Shown here piece by piece: positions 51,787-60,982 of a stretch of DNA of 64,000 bases (positions are counted from its first letter, which is position 1; each line of letters begins with the position of its first letter). Below the pieces are notes generated by a model. The model was not told the DNA's origin and ran no database searches. It worked only from the letters and a program-made list of their open reading frames with translations. The stretch lies in contig CALURK010000006.1 of NCBI GenBank assembly GCA_944323165.1, forward strand, positions 62,001 through 126,000, read 5' to 3'. Both the position numbers and the translations under genes were made by a program. The stretch comes from Candidatus Gastranaerophilales bacterium (GTDB lineage Bacteria; Cyanobacteriota; Vampirovibrionia; Gastranaerophilales; Gastranaerophilaceae).

Positions 51787-52201
51787 TCCAACATAACCTC
51801 GTATCATCTTGTACATAATCTTTTCTCAAAGGATGTCCTTCCCAGCTTTCCGGCATGTATAACCTTTTAAGATTATCGTTACCTGTGAATTCTATTCCGA
51901 ACAAATCATAAATTTCGTTTTCGTCAGCTTGTGCGGATTTGAATAAATCAACAATACTTTCTGCTTTATCTTTGACAAAAATCGAAATTAATAAGTTTTC
52001 TTCATCTATAGTGGAATATAGATGATAAATTAATTCAAAAGAGCCGTCTTGATTATGGATGGCAATAATTTCTTTCAAAATGTCAAAAGGATAATTTTCT
52101 TTGATAAATTTAATTACATCATGCAATCTGGATTTTATAAGTATTTTGCTTCCTTGAATCTCACAGTCGGAAAAAACTTCGTAAAATTTATTCCAATCCA
52201 T
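51767..52201 (-). CDS. nuoC: NDH-1 subunit C (30 kDa)
   Basis: A 144-residue protein. It ends with [39 protein letters not shown], the 30-kDa signature. It overlaps nuoB by 14 bases and nuoD by 20, consistent with coupled translation. Confidence 0.93.
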   Translation of the reverse strand: MDWNKFYEVFSDCEIQGSKILIKSRLHDVIKFIKENYPFDILKEIIAIHNQDGSFELIYHLYSTIDEENLLISIFVKDKAESIVDLFKSAQADENEIYDLFGIEFTGNDNLKRLYMPESWEGHPLRKDYVQDDTRLCWNDDNDA

Positions 52202-52769
52202 CCTGACCTCCTTTCTTGATTAGAACATCTCCGTCCTCAACAAGTTTTAAGTCATGTGAATTGATAAATTCATCTCTTTTAAGAATTGACTCTTCTTTAA
52301 CAATTTTCTTTTGAAGCTTCCTAATAGCGTCTAAAAGAGCTTCCGGGCGTGGCGGGCACATAGGAAGATAAATATCTACAGGTATTATTTTATCTATACC
52401 GTTGACTACGGAATATGATGTTTCTGCAAACATTCCACCTCCGCAGGTGCAAGCTCCCATTGCAATAACGTATTTAGGCTCAGGCATCTGCTCATATAGC
52501 CTTTGTAAAACTGGTGCCATTTTATAAGTGATAGTTCCTGCACAAATAAGTAAGTCTGCTTGTCTTGGAGAACCTCTAAAGACTTCTGAACCAAAACGAG
52601 CAATGTCGTTATCAGAAGCAACTGTCTGCATCATTTCAATCCCGCAGCAGGAGGTCGCAAAAGTCAAGGGCCAAAGCGAATTAGCTCTGCTTTGATTTAG
52701 TATAAAATCAATAGAAGTTATAAAAACTCCGGGTATAGCTGATAGAATTTTATTGCTTAAATCACTCAT
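52188..52769 (-). CDS. nuoB: NDH-1 subunit B, cluster N2
   Basis: A 193-residue protein starting at MSDLSNKIL after AAAGGAT. Cysteines for the N2 cluster: [10 protein letters not shown], then MGACTCGGG and [13 protein letters not shown]. It passes electrons to quinone. The longer in-frame start would overlap nuoA. Confidence 0.95.
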   Translation of the reverse strand: MSDLSNKILSAIPGVFITSIDFILNQSRANSLWPLTFATSCCGIEMMQTVASDNDIARFGSEVFRGSPRQADLLICAGTITYKMAPVLQRLYEQMPEPKYVIAMGACTCGGGMFAETSYSVVNGIDKIIPVDIYLPMCPPRPEALLDAIRKLQKKIVKEESILKRDEFINSHDLKLVEDGDVLIKKGGQDGLE

Positions 52770-52780
52770 TTTATTATCCT

Positions 52781-53134
52781 TTATACCCACTTAATAATCT
52801 TTCTTGAAATTGCGTAATACAGCCCAAATAATAGAAGTGATACAAATATAAACGCTTCTATTATTGCAAAAAGTCCCAACTCATTTACAAAAACTGCAAA
52901 CGGATAAAGAAAAATTGTTTCTATATCAAAAATCAGGAATAAAACTGCATAGTTGAAATATTTTATATCAAACTGAATTCTCGCATCGTTAATAGGCTTA
53001 ATTCCGCATTCGTATATGGAATTTTTAACGGGTGTTTCTTTTTTGTATTGGCAGATAAAACCCGCAACAATCATTGCAATTGCAAACAATGCCGAAAGGA
53101 TTATAAATACTGATAAACAAACAAGCTCTTTCAA
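52781..53134 (-). CDS. nuoA: NDH-1 subunit A
   Basis: A 117-residue, three-helix subunit. [41 protein letters not shown] is the family signature. It is the first gene of the nuoABCDHIJKLMN operon. The upstream 84 bases also hold the promoter of the divergent TPR gene. Confidence 0.95.
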   Translation of the reverse strand: MKELVCLSVFIILSALFAIAMIVAGFICQYKKETPVKNSIYECGIKPINDARIQFDIKYFNYAVLFLIFDIETIFLYPFAVFVNELGLFAIIEAFIFVSLLLFGLYYAISRKIIKWV

Positions 53135-53157
53135 TTATTAAAACACCTCTTTTTTTA

Positions 53158-53184
53158 TTGTACTAAAAAATTATCTGATATAAT
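53158..53184 (+). promoter_or_regulatory. Promoter of the TPR gene at 53219
   Basis: TGATATAAT, a perfect extended -10 box, about 35 bases ahead of the ATG. A weak -35 (TTGTAC) stands 15 bases upstream. Confidence 0.55.
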
Positions 53185-53218
53185 AGATATTATTATGCAA
53201 TGTTAAGACAAAATTTAT

Positions 53219-53875
53219 ATGGGACGATTGATTAGATTTATATTCATATTATTAATATTTTTCAATTTTGTATTGCCATCATATAGCGCATTACACGGAA
53301 AATTGGATTATCAAATACCCATAGATTATTCAAAACTTTCAGAAGAAGAGTTGGATGCAAAAGCGGGTGTTTATTATAACCTTGCACTAAAAACTTATAA
53401 CGGAAAAATAAATGAAGAAATGACATCTGCTCTTAATTTGTATGCAATATTATGTAATAAAAATCCCAAGAGTATTTTTTATAAAACAAGATTAGGAATT
53501 TTATACGATGTTATAGGTAAGGATAGGTATGCAAAAGGTTGTTTTAATGCAGCTCTTGGTGTTAATCCGAATGCTCCTGAACCTTATTACAGATTGGGCG
53601 AATTCTATTATAGGCGCGAATTGTACAAAATGGCTTTAAAAATGTATAATGAAGCTTACAAAAAGGGATACAATGAACACTATGAAACTTTGTATAAAAT
53701 AGGTGATATATACGAAAAATTCGGTGACACAGAGGCAGCCTTAAGGTATTTAAGATTGGCATCCAAAAAGAGTCCTAATAGTGAATTGGATAACAAAATA
53801 AAACGTGTTGAGGCAGTAAATCAATCCAACAGGGAATATTATTCTGATACCAGAATAAGGAATGTTGAAAGATAA
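53219..53875 (+). CDS. Exported TPR protein
   Basis: A 218-residue protein. Signal peptide at 1-24 (RFIFILLIFFNFVLPSYSA). TPR-like helices follow: NPKSIFYKTRLGILYDVIGKDRYAKGCFNAALGVNPNAPEPYYRLGEFYYRRELYKMALKMYNEAYKKG and further. Probably a periplasmic or envelope scaffold. It converges with a second TPR gene four bases away. Confidence 0.75.
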   Translation: MGRLIRFIFILLIFFNFVLPSYSALHGKLDYQIPIDYSKLSEEELDAKAGVYYNLALKTYNGKINEEMTSALNLYAILCNKNPKSIFYKTRLGILYDVIGKDRYAKGCFNAALGVNPNAPEPYYRLGEFYYRRELYKMALKMYNEAYKKGYNEHYETLYKIGDIYEKFGDTEAALRYLRLASKKSPNSELDNKIKRVEAVNQSNREYYSDTRIRNVER

Positions 53876-53879
53876 CCCC

Positions 53880-54446
53880 CTAAATACCTCCGTTTGTAAG
53901 TTTATTAAAGTTATCTAAATACGTTTGAGCGAGTTTTGGTTTATTCAACTGCTTGTAAACGTACGCTAAATTGTAGTGAAATTCAGGAATATTAGAATTT
54001 AGCATAATAGCTTTATTTAAATTTGTTTTAGCTTTTTTTATTTCACCGAGTTTAATATAAGTGCAAGCTAAATTATATAAAATATAGGGGTTTTCTTTGT
54101 TTAAGGACGCAGCCTTTTTATAATTTTGAACTGCCATATTCAATTGATTGTTTTGGGCATAGTAATTTGCAAGATTATAATAAGCTTTGTAATATTTAGG
54201 GTTAACAGAAATAGCTTTTTGGTACATAAAAATGGCATTATCTTTCTCTCCCTTGTCCTCGAGAACGTTACCTAAAATAAGCCAATCTTGTGCTGAGCGC
54301 TCTTTCTCATTGATTTGTAAAATCAAATCCATCGTTTTTTGATAGTTGTTGTCGCTATAAAAAGCTGTCGCTTGTTTTGACAAATCTTCTGAAGCAAAGC
54401 AAGTTGTTCCGGCTATCAGCAAAGCTATAGTTAAAAATCTCTTCAT
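53880..54446 (-). CDS. Exported TPR-repeat protein
   Basis: A 188-residue protein. Signal peptide at 1-18 (MKRFLTIALLIAGTTCFA). About four TPR units follow (DWLILGNVLEDKGEKDNAIFMYQKAISVNPKYYKAYYNLANYY and onward). Likely periplasmic and protein-binding. Partner unknown. Confidence 0.8.
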   Translation of the reverse strand: MKRFLTIALLIAGTTCFASEDLSKQATAFYSDNNYQKTMDLILQINEKERSAQDWLILGNVLEDKGEKDNAIFMYQKAISVNPKYYKAYYNLANYYAQNNQLNMAVQNYKKAASLNKENPYILYNLACTYIKLGEIKKAKTNLNKAIMLNSNIPEFHYNLAYVYKQLNKPKLAQTYLDNFNKLTNGGI

Positions 54447-54495
54447 AGTAAGATTATATAAAAAAAAGCCTTTTTTATCAAATGTATCATTTTTC

Positions 54496-54524
54496 TTGTA
54501 ATCTAAAATTATAAATGTTAGAAT
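54496..54524 (+). promoter_or_regulatory. malQ promoter
   Basis: TTGTAA, 17 bases, TAGAAT with an extended -10 TG. The start would lie about 25 bases before the ATG. Confidence 0.65.
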
Positions 54525-54554
54525 TAAAAACGAAGAGAATAAGAGGAGTAATTT

Positions 54555-56423
54555 ATGGTCTGTTTAACATCAAACAAAATTGATACTAAACTTGTATCAG
54601 AAGCATTAAAAGTTTTAGGAAAAGATAATTTTGCACTAATTATTCACGGTAGCAGCTTCCCTTCAAAAGAAGGACAAGATACCGGTTTTGGAACATTCAA
54701 TTCAGACGCCGGACACGAATTAATCGACTATGCTCACGGAATATTTAATGCACTGCAATTAGGACCTGCAGGAAAAACAAAAAGTTCTGATTCATCTCCA
54801 TACACAGGAACAATTTTTTCAGGTAATCCATTGTTTATAGATTTGAAGCAATTAACTGAAAAGAAGTGGGACGATATTCTTTCTCAAGAAACTTTCGAAA
54901 AAGTTGTTGCAGGTAATCCTAAACAAAATCAAGGAAGAACAGCTTATTCTTATATAATAAAAGCACAAAATGATGCTTTAAAAGAAGCTTGGTCTAATTT
55001 TAAAGAAATTCATGGCGGATTATTCGGTTCTCCGATGAAAAAAGATTTTGAAAAGTTTAAAAAAGAAAATAGTTTTTGGTTAGATAATGATTCTTTGTAT
55101 GAAGCTCTTTCTATCGAAAATGATAATGATTTTTGGTACACATGGAAAAACGAAACAGATAAAAAATTAATGAATCCAAAATCAGAAGAAGAGAAGAAAG
55201 AGTACGCTAAAAGAATAGAAGAGATCAAAAACAAATACGAAGACGAGATTGAGTTCTACAAGTTCTGTCAATTTGTTTTAGAAAAACAGAATGAGGAAAC
55301 AAAAAAATACGCACTTTCTAAAGGCATAAAAATGATAGCAGATCGTCAAGTAGCTTTCTCAGACAGAGATGCTTGGGCTTATCAATCATTGTTCTTGGAC
55401 GGATGGTATTTAGGGTGTCCTCCTGATTATTTCTCAAAAGACGGTCAAGCTTGGGGCTTCCCTGTAATGGATCCTGAGAAAATGTTTAATTCTGACGGTT
55501 CACTAGGTGAAGGCGGAATTCTTATGAAAAATCTTTACAAGAAGATGTTCAAAGAGAATCCTGGTGGTGTAAGAATTGACCATATTGTAGGTTTGATTGA
55601 TCCTTGGGTATACAAAGTAGGTAAAAAGCCAATGTGCGAAGAAGGTGCCGGAAGGTTGTATTCTTCTCCTGAACACCCTGAATTATATAAGTACGCAATT
55701 GCAAAATATGAAGATTTGGATTTGACTCTGGAAGCCGACAAAGAAAAAAGAGTAAAATCTTTGACAGACGAGCAGATAAAACTTTACGGACGATTAATAG
55801 AAAAAATAGTTATTGCAGCAGCAAAAGAATGCGGACTTGATAAAAATGCAATTGTTTGTGAAGATTTGGGAACTTTGACAAATCCTGTAGATGCAGTAAT
55901 GAAAAAATATGGACTTCAAGGCATGAGATTAACTCAATTTGTAGTGCCTGAAAAACCAGATCATCCGTACAGATGCAAAAATATTGGTGAACACGTATGG
56001 ACAATGGTGGGAACTCATGACAATAATCCGATTGCTATGTGGGCTGAGAGCATGATAAATACACATGAAGGTTATTTACACGCAAAAAATCTTGTAGAGG
56101 ATTTATTCTCAGAAGCTGATAACAAAGACGATATTATTGTTAGATTAACTCAAGATAAAGAATATCTGACATTTGTAAAACTTACGGAAATTTTTGCATC
56201 GAAAGCAAGAAATATACAAATGTTCTTTACAGATTTCTTCCAGATAAATGATGTTTATAATAGACCTGGAACATCCGGCGACCAAAATTGGTCACTAAGA
56301 CTTCCGAATAATTATAAAGATCTTACTCCAATTGATTTGCACGCTATATTGAAAGCTGCAATTATAGCAAGAGGAAAGGAATTTGCATCAAAACATGCTA
56401 GTTTAATAGAAAAACTTTCATAA
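54555..56423 (+). CDS. malQ: 4-alpha-glucanotransferase (amylomaltase, GH77)
   Basis: A 622-residue protein. GH77 catalytic signatures: GGVRIDHIVGL (nucleophile Asp near 341), IVCEDLGT (acid/base Glu near 436) and GTHDNNPIAMW (stabilising Asp near 489), with DRQVAFSDRDAWAYQSLF and WGFPVMDPEKMF. It transfers glucan segments between 1,4-alpha-glucans in glycogen or maltodextrin use. The N-terminal 150 residues and a Lys/Glu-rich insert (about 165-240) are less typical. It is monocistronic, with its own promoter and terminator. Confidence 0.9.
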   Translation: MVCLTSNKIDTKLVSEALKVLGKDNFALIIHGSSFPSKEGQDTGFGTFNSDAGHELIDYAHGIFNALQLGPAGKTKSSDSSPYTGTIFSGNPLFIDLKQLTEKKWDDILSQETFEKVVAGNPKQNQGRTAYSYIIKAQNDALKEAWSNFKEIHGGLFGSPMKKDFEKFKKENSFWLDNDSLYEALSIENDNDFWYTWKNETDKKLMNPKSEEEKKEYAKRIEEIKNKYEDEIEFYKFCQFVLEKQNEETKKYALSKGIKMIADRQVAFSDRDAWAYQSLFLDGWYLGCPPDYFSKDGQAWGFPVMDPEKMFNSDGSLGEGGILMKNLYKKMFKENPGGVRIDHIVGLIDPWVYKVGKKPMCEEGAGRLYSSPEHPELYKYAIAKYEDLDLTLEADKEKRVKSLTDEQIKLYGRLIEKIVIAAAKECGLDKNAIVCEDLGTLTNPVDAVMKKYGLQGMRLTQFVVPEKPDHPYRCKNIGEHVWTMVGTHDNNPIAMWAESMINTHEGYLHAKNLVEDLFSEADNKDDIIVRLTQDKEYLTFVKLTEIFASKARNIQMFFTDFFQINDVYNRPGTSGDQNWSLRLPNNYKDLTPIDLHAILKAAIIARGKEFASKHASLIEKLS

Positions 56424-56439
56424 ACTATGCTTAAATAGA

Positions 56440-56475
56440 AAAGAGCCTGAAATATTTTTCGGGCTCTTTTTTTTT
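56440..56475 (+). terminator. malQ terminator
   Basis: AAGAGCC, an A/T-rich loop, GGCTCTT and eight T. Confidence 0.85.
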
Positions 56476-56517
56476 GTTATTATGTTGATGGTAACAAAAA
56501 AGGAGGGAACTTTTTTT

Positions 56518-57831
56518 ATGAGCATAAATCAGTCAATTAAGCCTTATACTTTGGAAGAAAAGGAGCATTTGTTTTTAGGCGGATGTGATTTGGTTGATTT
56601 AGCAAAAAAATACGGTACTCCTTTGTATGTTATAGATGAAGCAACTTTGCGCGGAATATGCAGGGAGTATAAAAAAGCTTTTAAGGATTACAAAAATATC
56701 CATATGATGTACGCCTCAAAGGCTCTTTGTACATCGGCTATAACAAGAATACTTGATGAAGAAGGTTTTGGCTTTGATACCGTATCGGCCGGTGAAATTT
56801 ATACCGTTTATAAATCAGGCGTTGATATGTCACACGTTTTGTTTAACGGTAATAACAAGTCGACTTCAGAAATAAATTTGGCAATTGACTTTAAGGTCGG
56901 AAGATTTTCTGTTGATAATTTTTATGAGGCAGAGCTTCTTAATAAAATTGCCAGTGAAAAGGGGGTAAGGGTAGATATCTTGCTAAGAGTTACTCCAGGA
57001 ATAGAATGCCATACTCACGATTATATACAAACAGGACAAATAGATTCGAAATTCGGTTTTGATTTATCTCAAGTGGACGATATCGTAACTTTAATAAAAG
57101 ATAATTATAAAAATCTTAACTTGAAAGGTTTGCACGCTCATATAGGCTCTCAAATTTTTGAGTTGAAATCTTATTATGATGAGGTTGATATTCTGGTAAA
57201 AGAAATCGCCAGAATAAACGGTAAGTTCGGACTAAATCTTGATGAGATGAATATCGGCGGCGGCTTGGGAGTTAAATATACGGATAACGACGCTCCTCCT
57301 TCGGTTAATGAATTGGCAAAAGCTGTTACGGATGCGATGGAAAAGTATGCTGTTGAAATTCCTACTATATACATAGAGCCGGGAAGAAGTATAGTGTCAA
57401 CAGCAGGAGTAACCTTATATACGGTAGGTAGTTCAAAGCAAGTCCCAAATGGAAGAAAATACGTTGCTGTGGATGGCGGTATGGCAGATAATCCGCGTCC
57501 AAGTATGTATCAGGCAGAGTATTTTGCCGAAGTCGCTAATAAAGTGAAATCTAAGGATAAAGAGAGTGTTACTATTGCCGGAAGGTATTGTGAGAGTGGC
57601 GATATTCTGATAGAAAACGTAGAACTTCCTATTATGAAAGCGGGTGATGTTCTTTGTGTTTATAATACAGGTGCTTATAATTATTCGATGGCTTCGAATT
57701 ATAATCGAGTAGAAAAACCTGCAATGGTACTTGTAAATAATTCACATTCTGATATTATAGTATATAGAGAGACGTTGGATAATCTCATTTCACACGATAA
57801 CATTCCCGATAGGTTGAGAAAATATGATTGA
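56518..57831 (+). CDS. lysA: Diaminopimelate decarboxylase
   Basis: A 437-residue protein starting at MSINQSIKPY after AGGAGGG; an earlier in-frame ATG has no site. It is a PLP fold III enzyme: K68 (MYASKAL) binds PLP, then LHAHIGSQ, NIGGGLGV, YIEPGRSIV, GGMADNPRPSMY, GRYCESGDIL (catalytic Cys) and YNTGAYNYSMASNYN. It makes L-lysine from meso-DAP in the cytoplasm. It overlaps cdaA by 8 bases, so the two are co-translated. Confidence 0.96.
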   Translation: MSINQSIKPYTLEEKEHLFLGGCDLVDLAKKYGTPLYVIDEATLRGICREYKKAFKDYKNIHMMYASKALCTSAITRILDEEGFGFDTVSAGEIYTVYKSGVDMSHVLFNGNNKSTSEINLAIDFKVGRFSVDNFYEAELLNKIASEKGVRVDILLRVTPGIECHTHDYIQTGQIDSKFGFDLSQVDDIVTLIKDNYKNLNLKGLHAHIGSQIFELKSYYDEVDILVKEIARINGKFGLNLDEMNIGGGLGVKYTDNDAPPSVNELAKAVTDAMEKYAVEIPTIYIEPGRSIVSTAGVTLYTVGSSKQVPNGRKYVAVDGGMADNPRPSMYQAEYFAEVANKVKSKDKESVTIAGRYCESGDILIENVELPIMKAGDVLCVYNTGAYNYSMASNYNRVEKPAMVLVNNSHSDIIVYRETLDNLISHDNIPDRLRKYD

Positions 57832-58717
57832 TGCGCTAATTTCTTTAATTCAAGATATAATAAGTCCGCTTCAGTGGTCTTTGAGTTGGGTAAATATATT
57901 TGAAATAGCGTTTATTGCGTGCATATTGTTTTTTGTTTATCAAAAATTTATTAAAAATACTCAGTCTGAAAAACTGGTAAAGGGTTTATTTTTTCTGGTT
58001 TTTGCTTGGATTTTTAGTGAAATACTCATATTGATAGACTTAAGAATTTTGGGTGTATTTTTAAAATCACTTGTCACTTTAATTTCATTAAGTTTAATAG
58101 TAATTTTTCAACCGGAATTACGTCGCCTTTTGGGATATTTAGGTCAGCCTGGATTTATAAGAAGGACACTTTTTCCGTCACATTTTGGAAAACCTACAGA
58201 AGTTGCAGAAGTAGATATTATAAAAGAAATTATTGAAGCTGTAAAATATATGACAAAGACCAAAACCGGTGCATTAATTGTTTTCCAAAAAGAAATGAGC
58301 ACAGGGATTTATTCAGATGTAGGAACAAAAATTGATGCTATTATATCAGCGGAATTAATTTTAACAATTTTCCATCCAAACACTCCGCTACACGACGGCG
58401 CAATGGTTATAGAAAATAATAGAATACATTCAGCAGGGGTTTTGCTCCCCTTAACCGAAGATCCGAAGTTAAGTTGGAAATACGGTACAAGACACCGTGC
58501 AGCTATAGGAATGTCAGAAGTTTCTGATGCAGCTTGCTTAGTCGTTTCAGAGGAAACTGGTGATGTGTCTGTTACAATGGACGGAATTCTAAAAAAATAT
58601 GATGATTTAATGACTCTAAAAACAGATTTGGAATCAATTTTGGGGATAAAACCTAAAGAAGAAGGTTTAGAAAAACATAAAAATATTTTTGAAATTTTGA
58701 AGGGTAAAACAAAGTAA
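57824..58717 (+). CDS. cdaA: Diadenylate cyclase CdaA
   Basis: A 297-residue protein with three N-terminal membrane helices (about 18-100), then the DAC domain with TPLHDGAMVI (DGA, about 190) and YGTRHRAAIG (RHR, about 223). It makes the second messenger c-di-AMP from ATP, which is linked to potassium, turgor and cell-wall control. Its usual partner cdaR is not next to it; a YitT-type gene follows directly. Confidence 0.94.
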   Translation: MIDALISLIQDIISPLQWSLSWVNIFEIAFIACILFFVYQKFIKNTQSEKLVKGLFFLVFAWIFSEILILIDLRILGVFLKSLVTLISLSLIVIFQPELRRLLGYLGQPGFIRRTLFPSHFGKPTEVAEVDIIKEIIEAVKYMTKTKTGALIVFQKEMSTGIYSDVGTKIDAIISAELILTIFHPNTPLHDGAMVIENNRIHSAGVLLPLTEDPKLSWKYGTRHRAAIGMSEVSDAACLVVSEETGDVSVTMDGILKKYDDLMTLKTDLESILGIKPKEEGLEKHKNIFEILKGKTK

Positions 58718-59614
58718 ATGTTTTTTGGAAAAAAAAGACTTCCTGAACAGGTAAAGAAAACAAAGTTAGATATAGCAAGAGAGATTATTTTAAAGGCATT
58801 TTTTCTTACACTAGGTGCTTTTATTTTTGCCGTTGGTTTGGAAATGTTTTTATTGCCTAATAAAATTATTGATGGCGGCGTTGTCGGTGTATCGATGATG
58901 ATAGCTTATATAACAAAATGGAATTTAGGTACATTAATATTTTGTATAAACATTCCATTTATATTAATGGCATTAAAAAATTTAGGAAAAAAATTCGTAA
59001 TTCAAACCTTCTATGCAACCGCAATGCTTGCAGTTGCAACAAATGTTTTGCATGGTAAACAAGCAACAGAGGACTTGCTTCTTGCAACAGTTTTTGGAGG
59101 TATAATAATAGGTTTTGGTGTTGGGCTAATTCTAAGAAACAATGCCTCCTTGGACGGAACAGAAATGGTTTCTATAAACCTTTCTAAAAAATTAAAAATA
59201 ATTTCAGTCGGCGAACTTTTGATGTGTATAAATTTATTTATATATATGGGCGCAGGATTTCTTTACGGATGGGATAGAGCCTTATATTCAATAATGACAT
59301 ATTATATTGCCTCAAAAGTAATAGATTCTGTTCTAGAAGGTTTGGATAAAGCAAAATCTGTAAGAATATTTTCCGAATACTATAAGGAAATTGGTAATGC
59401 AATAATGAAAGATTTAGATGTGAGTGTCACATATATGCGTGCAATGGGCGGGTATTCAAGACAGGAGAAAGTTCAAACCTATTGCGTGGTAAGCAAATTT
59501 GAAATGCCAAGATTAAAGGAATTAGTTCATACAATTGATCCAAGAGCATTTCTTGTTACGGAAGATGTGCACGAAGTAGAGGGTGTGAGAGTAAAGAAAC
59601 ATAATAATCATTAA
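58718..59614 (+). CDS. YitT-family membrane protein
   Basis: A 298-residue protein with five or six membrane helices and a C-terminal cytoplasmic DUF2179-type domain (SVTYMRAMGGYSRQEKVQTYCVVSKFEMPRLKELVHTIDPRAFLVTEDVHEV). FLLPNKIIDGGVVGVSMMI and NNASLDGTEMVSINLSKK are family signatures. It starts directly after the cdaA stop. Transport substrate unknown. Confidence 0.9.
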   Translation: MFFGKKRLPEQVKKTKLDIAREIILKAFFLTLGAFIFAVGLEMFLLPNKIIDGGVVGVSMMIAYITKWNLGTLIFCINIPFILMALKNLGKKFVIQTFYATAMLAVATNVLHGKQATEDLLLATVFGGIIIGFGVGLILRNNASLDGTEMVSINLSKKLKIISVGELLMCINLFIYMGAGFLYGWDRALYSIMTYYIASKVIDSVLEGLDKAKSVRIFSEYYKEIGNAIMKDLDVSVTYMRAMGGYSRQEKVQTYCVVSKFEMPRLKELVHTIDPRAFLVTEDVHEVEGVRVKKHNNH

Positions 59615-59622
59615 AATCCCTC

Positions 59623-59651
59623 TAGACAGATGGGTAAAAATATTATAAAAT
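59623..59651 (+). promoter_or_regulatory. Promoter of the small gene at 59679
   Basis: TAGACA, 17 bases, TAAAAT; AGAGAGGA follows before the ATG. Confidence 0.45.
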
Positions 59652-59678
59652 TTAAGTATTATTAAGAGAGGAAAATCA

Positions 59679-60023
59679 ATGCCAAATAAAGATATGATAC
59701 CAGTGGAAGTAATAATTTTAACAGATACAGATGATATAAAAGGTACTGTATATGTTTCAACAACAGTTGCAGCAAACAGACAGTTAACAGAACTCTTAAA
59801 TGACAAAGACCGCCGCTTTTTAGCCGTAACAAATGTTGAAATATACGGCAAAAATTCTAATCAGCCTCCAAGAAGATATGAATTTTTGGAAATACATATG
59901 GATTCAATAAGAATGGTACATCCGACATCTCAGGCATTGTTTAGAGAAACTCCTAAAACACAAGAGGATATAGCAAGGTTTAGAGAGTTGAGAGCAAAAT
60001 TAAACCAAACAAAACCATTTTAA
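59679..60023 (+). CDS. Small conserved protein, DUF6812-like
   Basis: A 114-residue protein. IPVEVIILTDTDDIKGTVYVSTTVAANRQLTELLNDKDRRFLAVTNVEIY has the small beta-barrel-like pattern of a family in which a ligand-free strand pair is followed by LLNDxxRRFLxVTN, as in DUF6812-type proteins. Basic C-terminal helix. Function unknown. It has its own promoter and terminator. Confidence 0.65.
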   Translation: MPNKDMIPVEVIILTDTDDIKGTVYVSTTVAANRQLTELLNDKDRRFLAVTNVEIYGKNSNQPPRRYEFLEIHMDSIRMVHPTSQALFRETPKTQEDIARFRELRAKLNQTKPF

Positions 60024-60049
60024 AAAAAGACCTCTAAGGAGGTCTTTTT
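60024..60049. terminator. Terminator after the small gene
   Basis: AAAAAGACCTC, loop TAAG, GAGGTCTTTTT; a perfect 11-base stem with A and T ends. Confidence 0.85.
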
Positions 60050-60143
60050 AAATGTAAATTTTTGTAAAATTTAAAATAAAAATCCTAAAGTTTTAAAAAT
60101 AAATGCCGTTATATAGTGTGAAAAATTTTCCAGGAGGTCAGGA

Positions 60144-60980
60144 ATGACGGACGGCATAAATATTAATAGCTTTTTTAGTGGAAAAGCAAAGGAAATAGCT
60201 ACAAATATTGATAATAAGTATGTAAAAGACGGAAATCTTTCAGGAGCCGAGTTGAGTGTTTTTCTTGCAGAATGCCAAAAGAGTGGTATAGCAGTCGAGA
60301 AAGAACCTTGGTATGAAAAATATTCGGCAGCATTATCAAAATATATGGACGATATTAAAGAGCATTTAAAGAATTTCACTCCAAATACAGAAGAAGTAGC
60401 AAAGCGTGATGCAACTTATGTTGCTCCAACACCTGAAGTAGCATTGATGAAACAAAAAGAAGCTGCAAATAAAAAGGATAGTAATGTTACTTCTCTTCAA
60501 AAACCTCTTAAGTTAGGCTCAACTTCTAATATAAGAACTAACTATGCTTGGTCAGAGGAAGAATTTTCAAAAGTGCTTGATCGAATGTTGGATCATGATA
60601 CATATGACGGTAAGTTTGACAATAGTGTTTTAAAAGGTAAAGCTAAAGCTTTTATTGAAGCAGGTAAATTTTATGAAATAGATCCTCGGATTTTAGTTGC
60701 AATAGCGATGTGTGAGTCTCAGCGTGGGATTTCGAAGAAAGCTCTACAATTAAACAATATTGGTGGTCTTAAAATAAATGGAAAATATCATCACTTTGAA
60801 ACAATTGAGGCTAGTATTGATTCAATTGCTAAAACAATGGAATCTCGATATGAAGAGGGGTTTACAACTCCATCTAAAATTGCTTATTCAGGTAAATATT
60901 GTGCAAAATCTGCTGCTAAAACTTGGTTATCAAACATCCGTTCATATCTAGGTTTTTTCGATAGATATTATAAAGATTAA
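60144..60980 (+). CDS. Glucosaminidase-type peptidoglycan hydrolase (GH73-like)
   Basis: A 278-residue protein after CCAGGAGG. The N-terminal 120 residues are helical and have no signal peptide. A Lys-rich linker leads to a C-terminal GH73 domain (about 150-278): KAFIEAGKFYEIDPRILVAIAMCESQRG with catalytic Glu near 191, NNIGGLKING, FETIEASIDSIAKTM and AKTWLSNIRSYLGFFDRYY. It would cut GlcNAc-MurNAc bonds. Lack of a signal suggests export by another route or a flagellar FlgJ-like use, but no flagellar genes are nearby. It converges on the mannosidase. Confidence 0.8.
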   Translation: MTDGININSFFSGKAKEIATNIDNKYVKDGNLSGAELSVFLAECQKSGIAVEKEPWYEKYSAALSKYMDDIKEHLKNFTPNTEEVAKRDATYVAPTPEVALMKQKEAANKKDSNVTSLQKPLKLGSTSNIRTNYAWSEEEFSKVLDRMLDHDTYDGKFDNSVLKGKAKAFIEAGKFYEIDPRILVAIAMCESQRGISKKALQLNNIGGLKINGKYHHFETIEASIDSIAKTMESRYEEGFTTPSKIAYSGKYCAKSAAKTWLSNIRSYLGFFDRYYKD

Positions 60981-60982
60981 TC

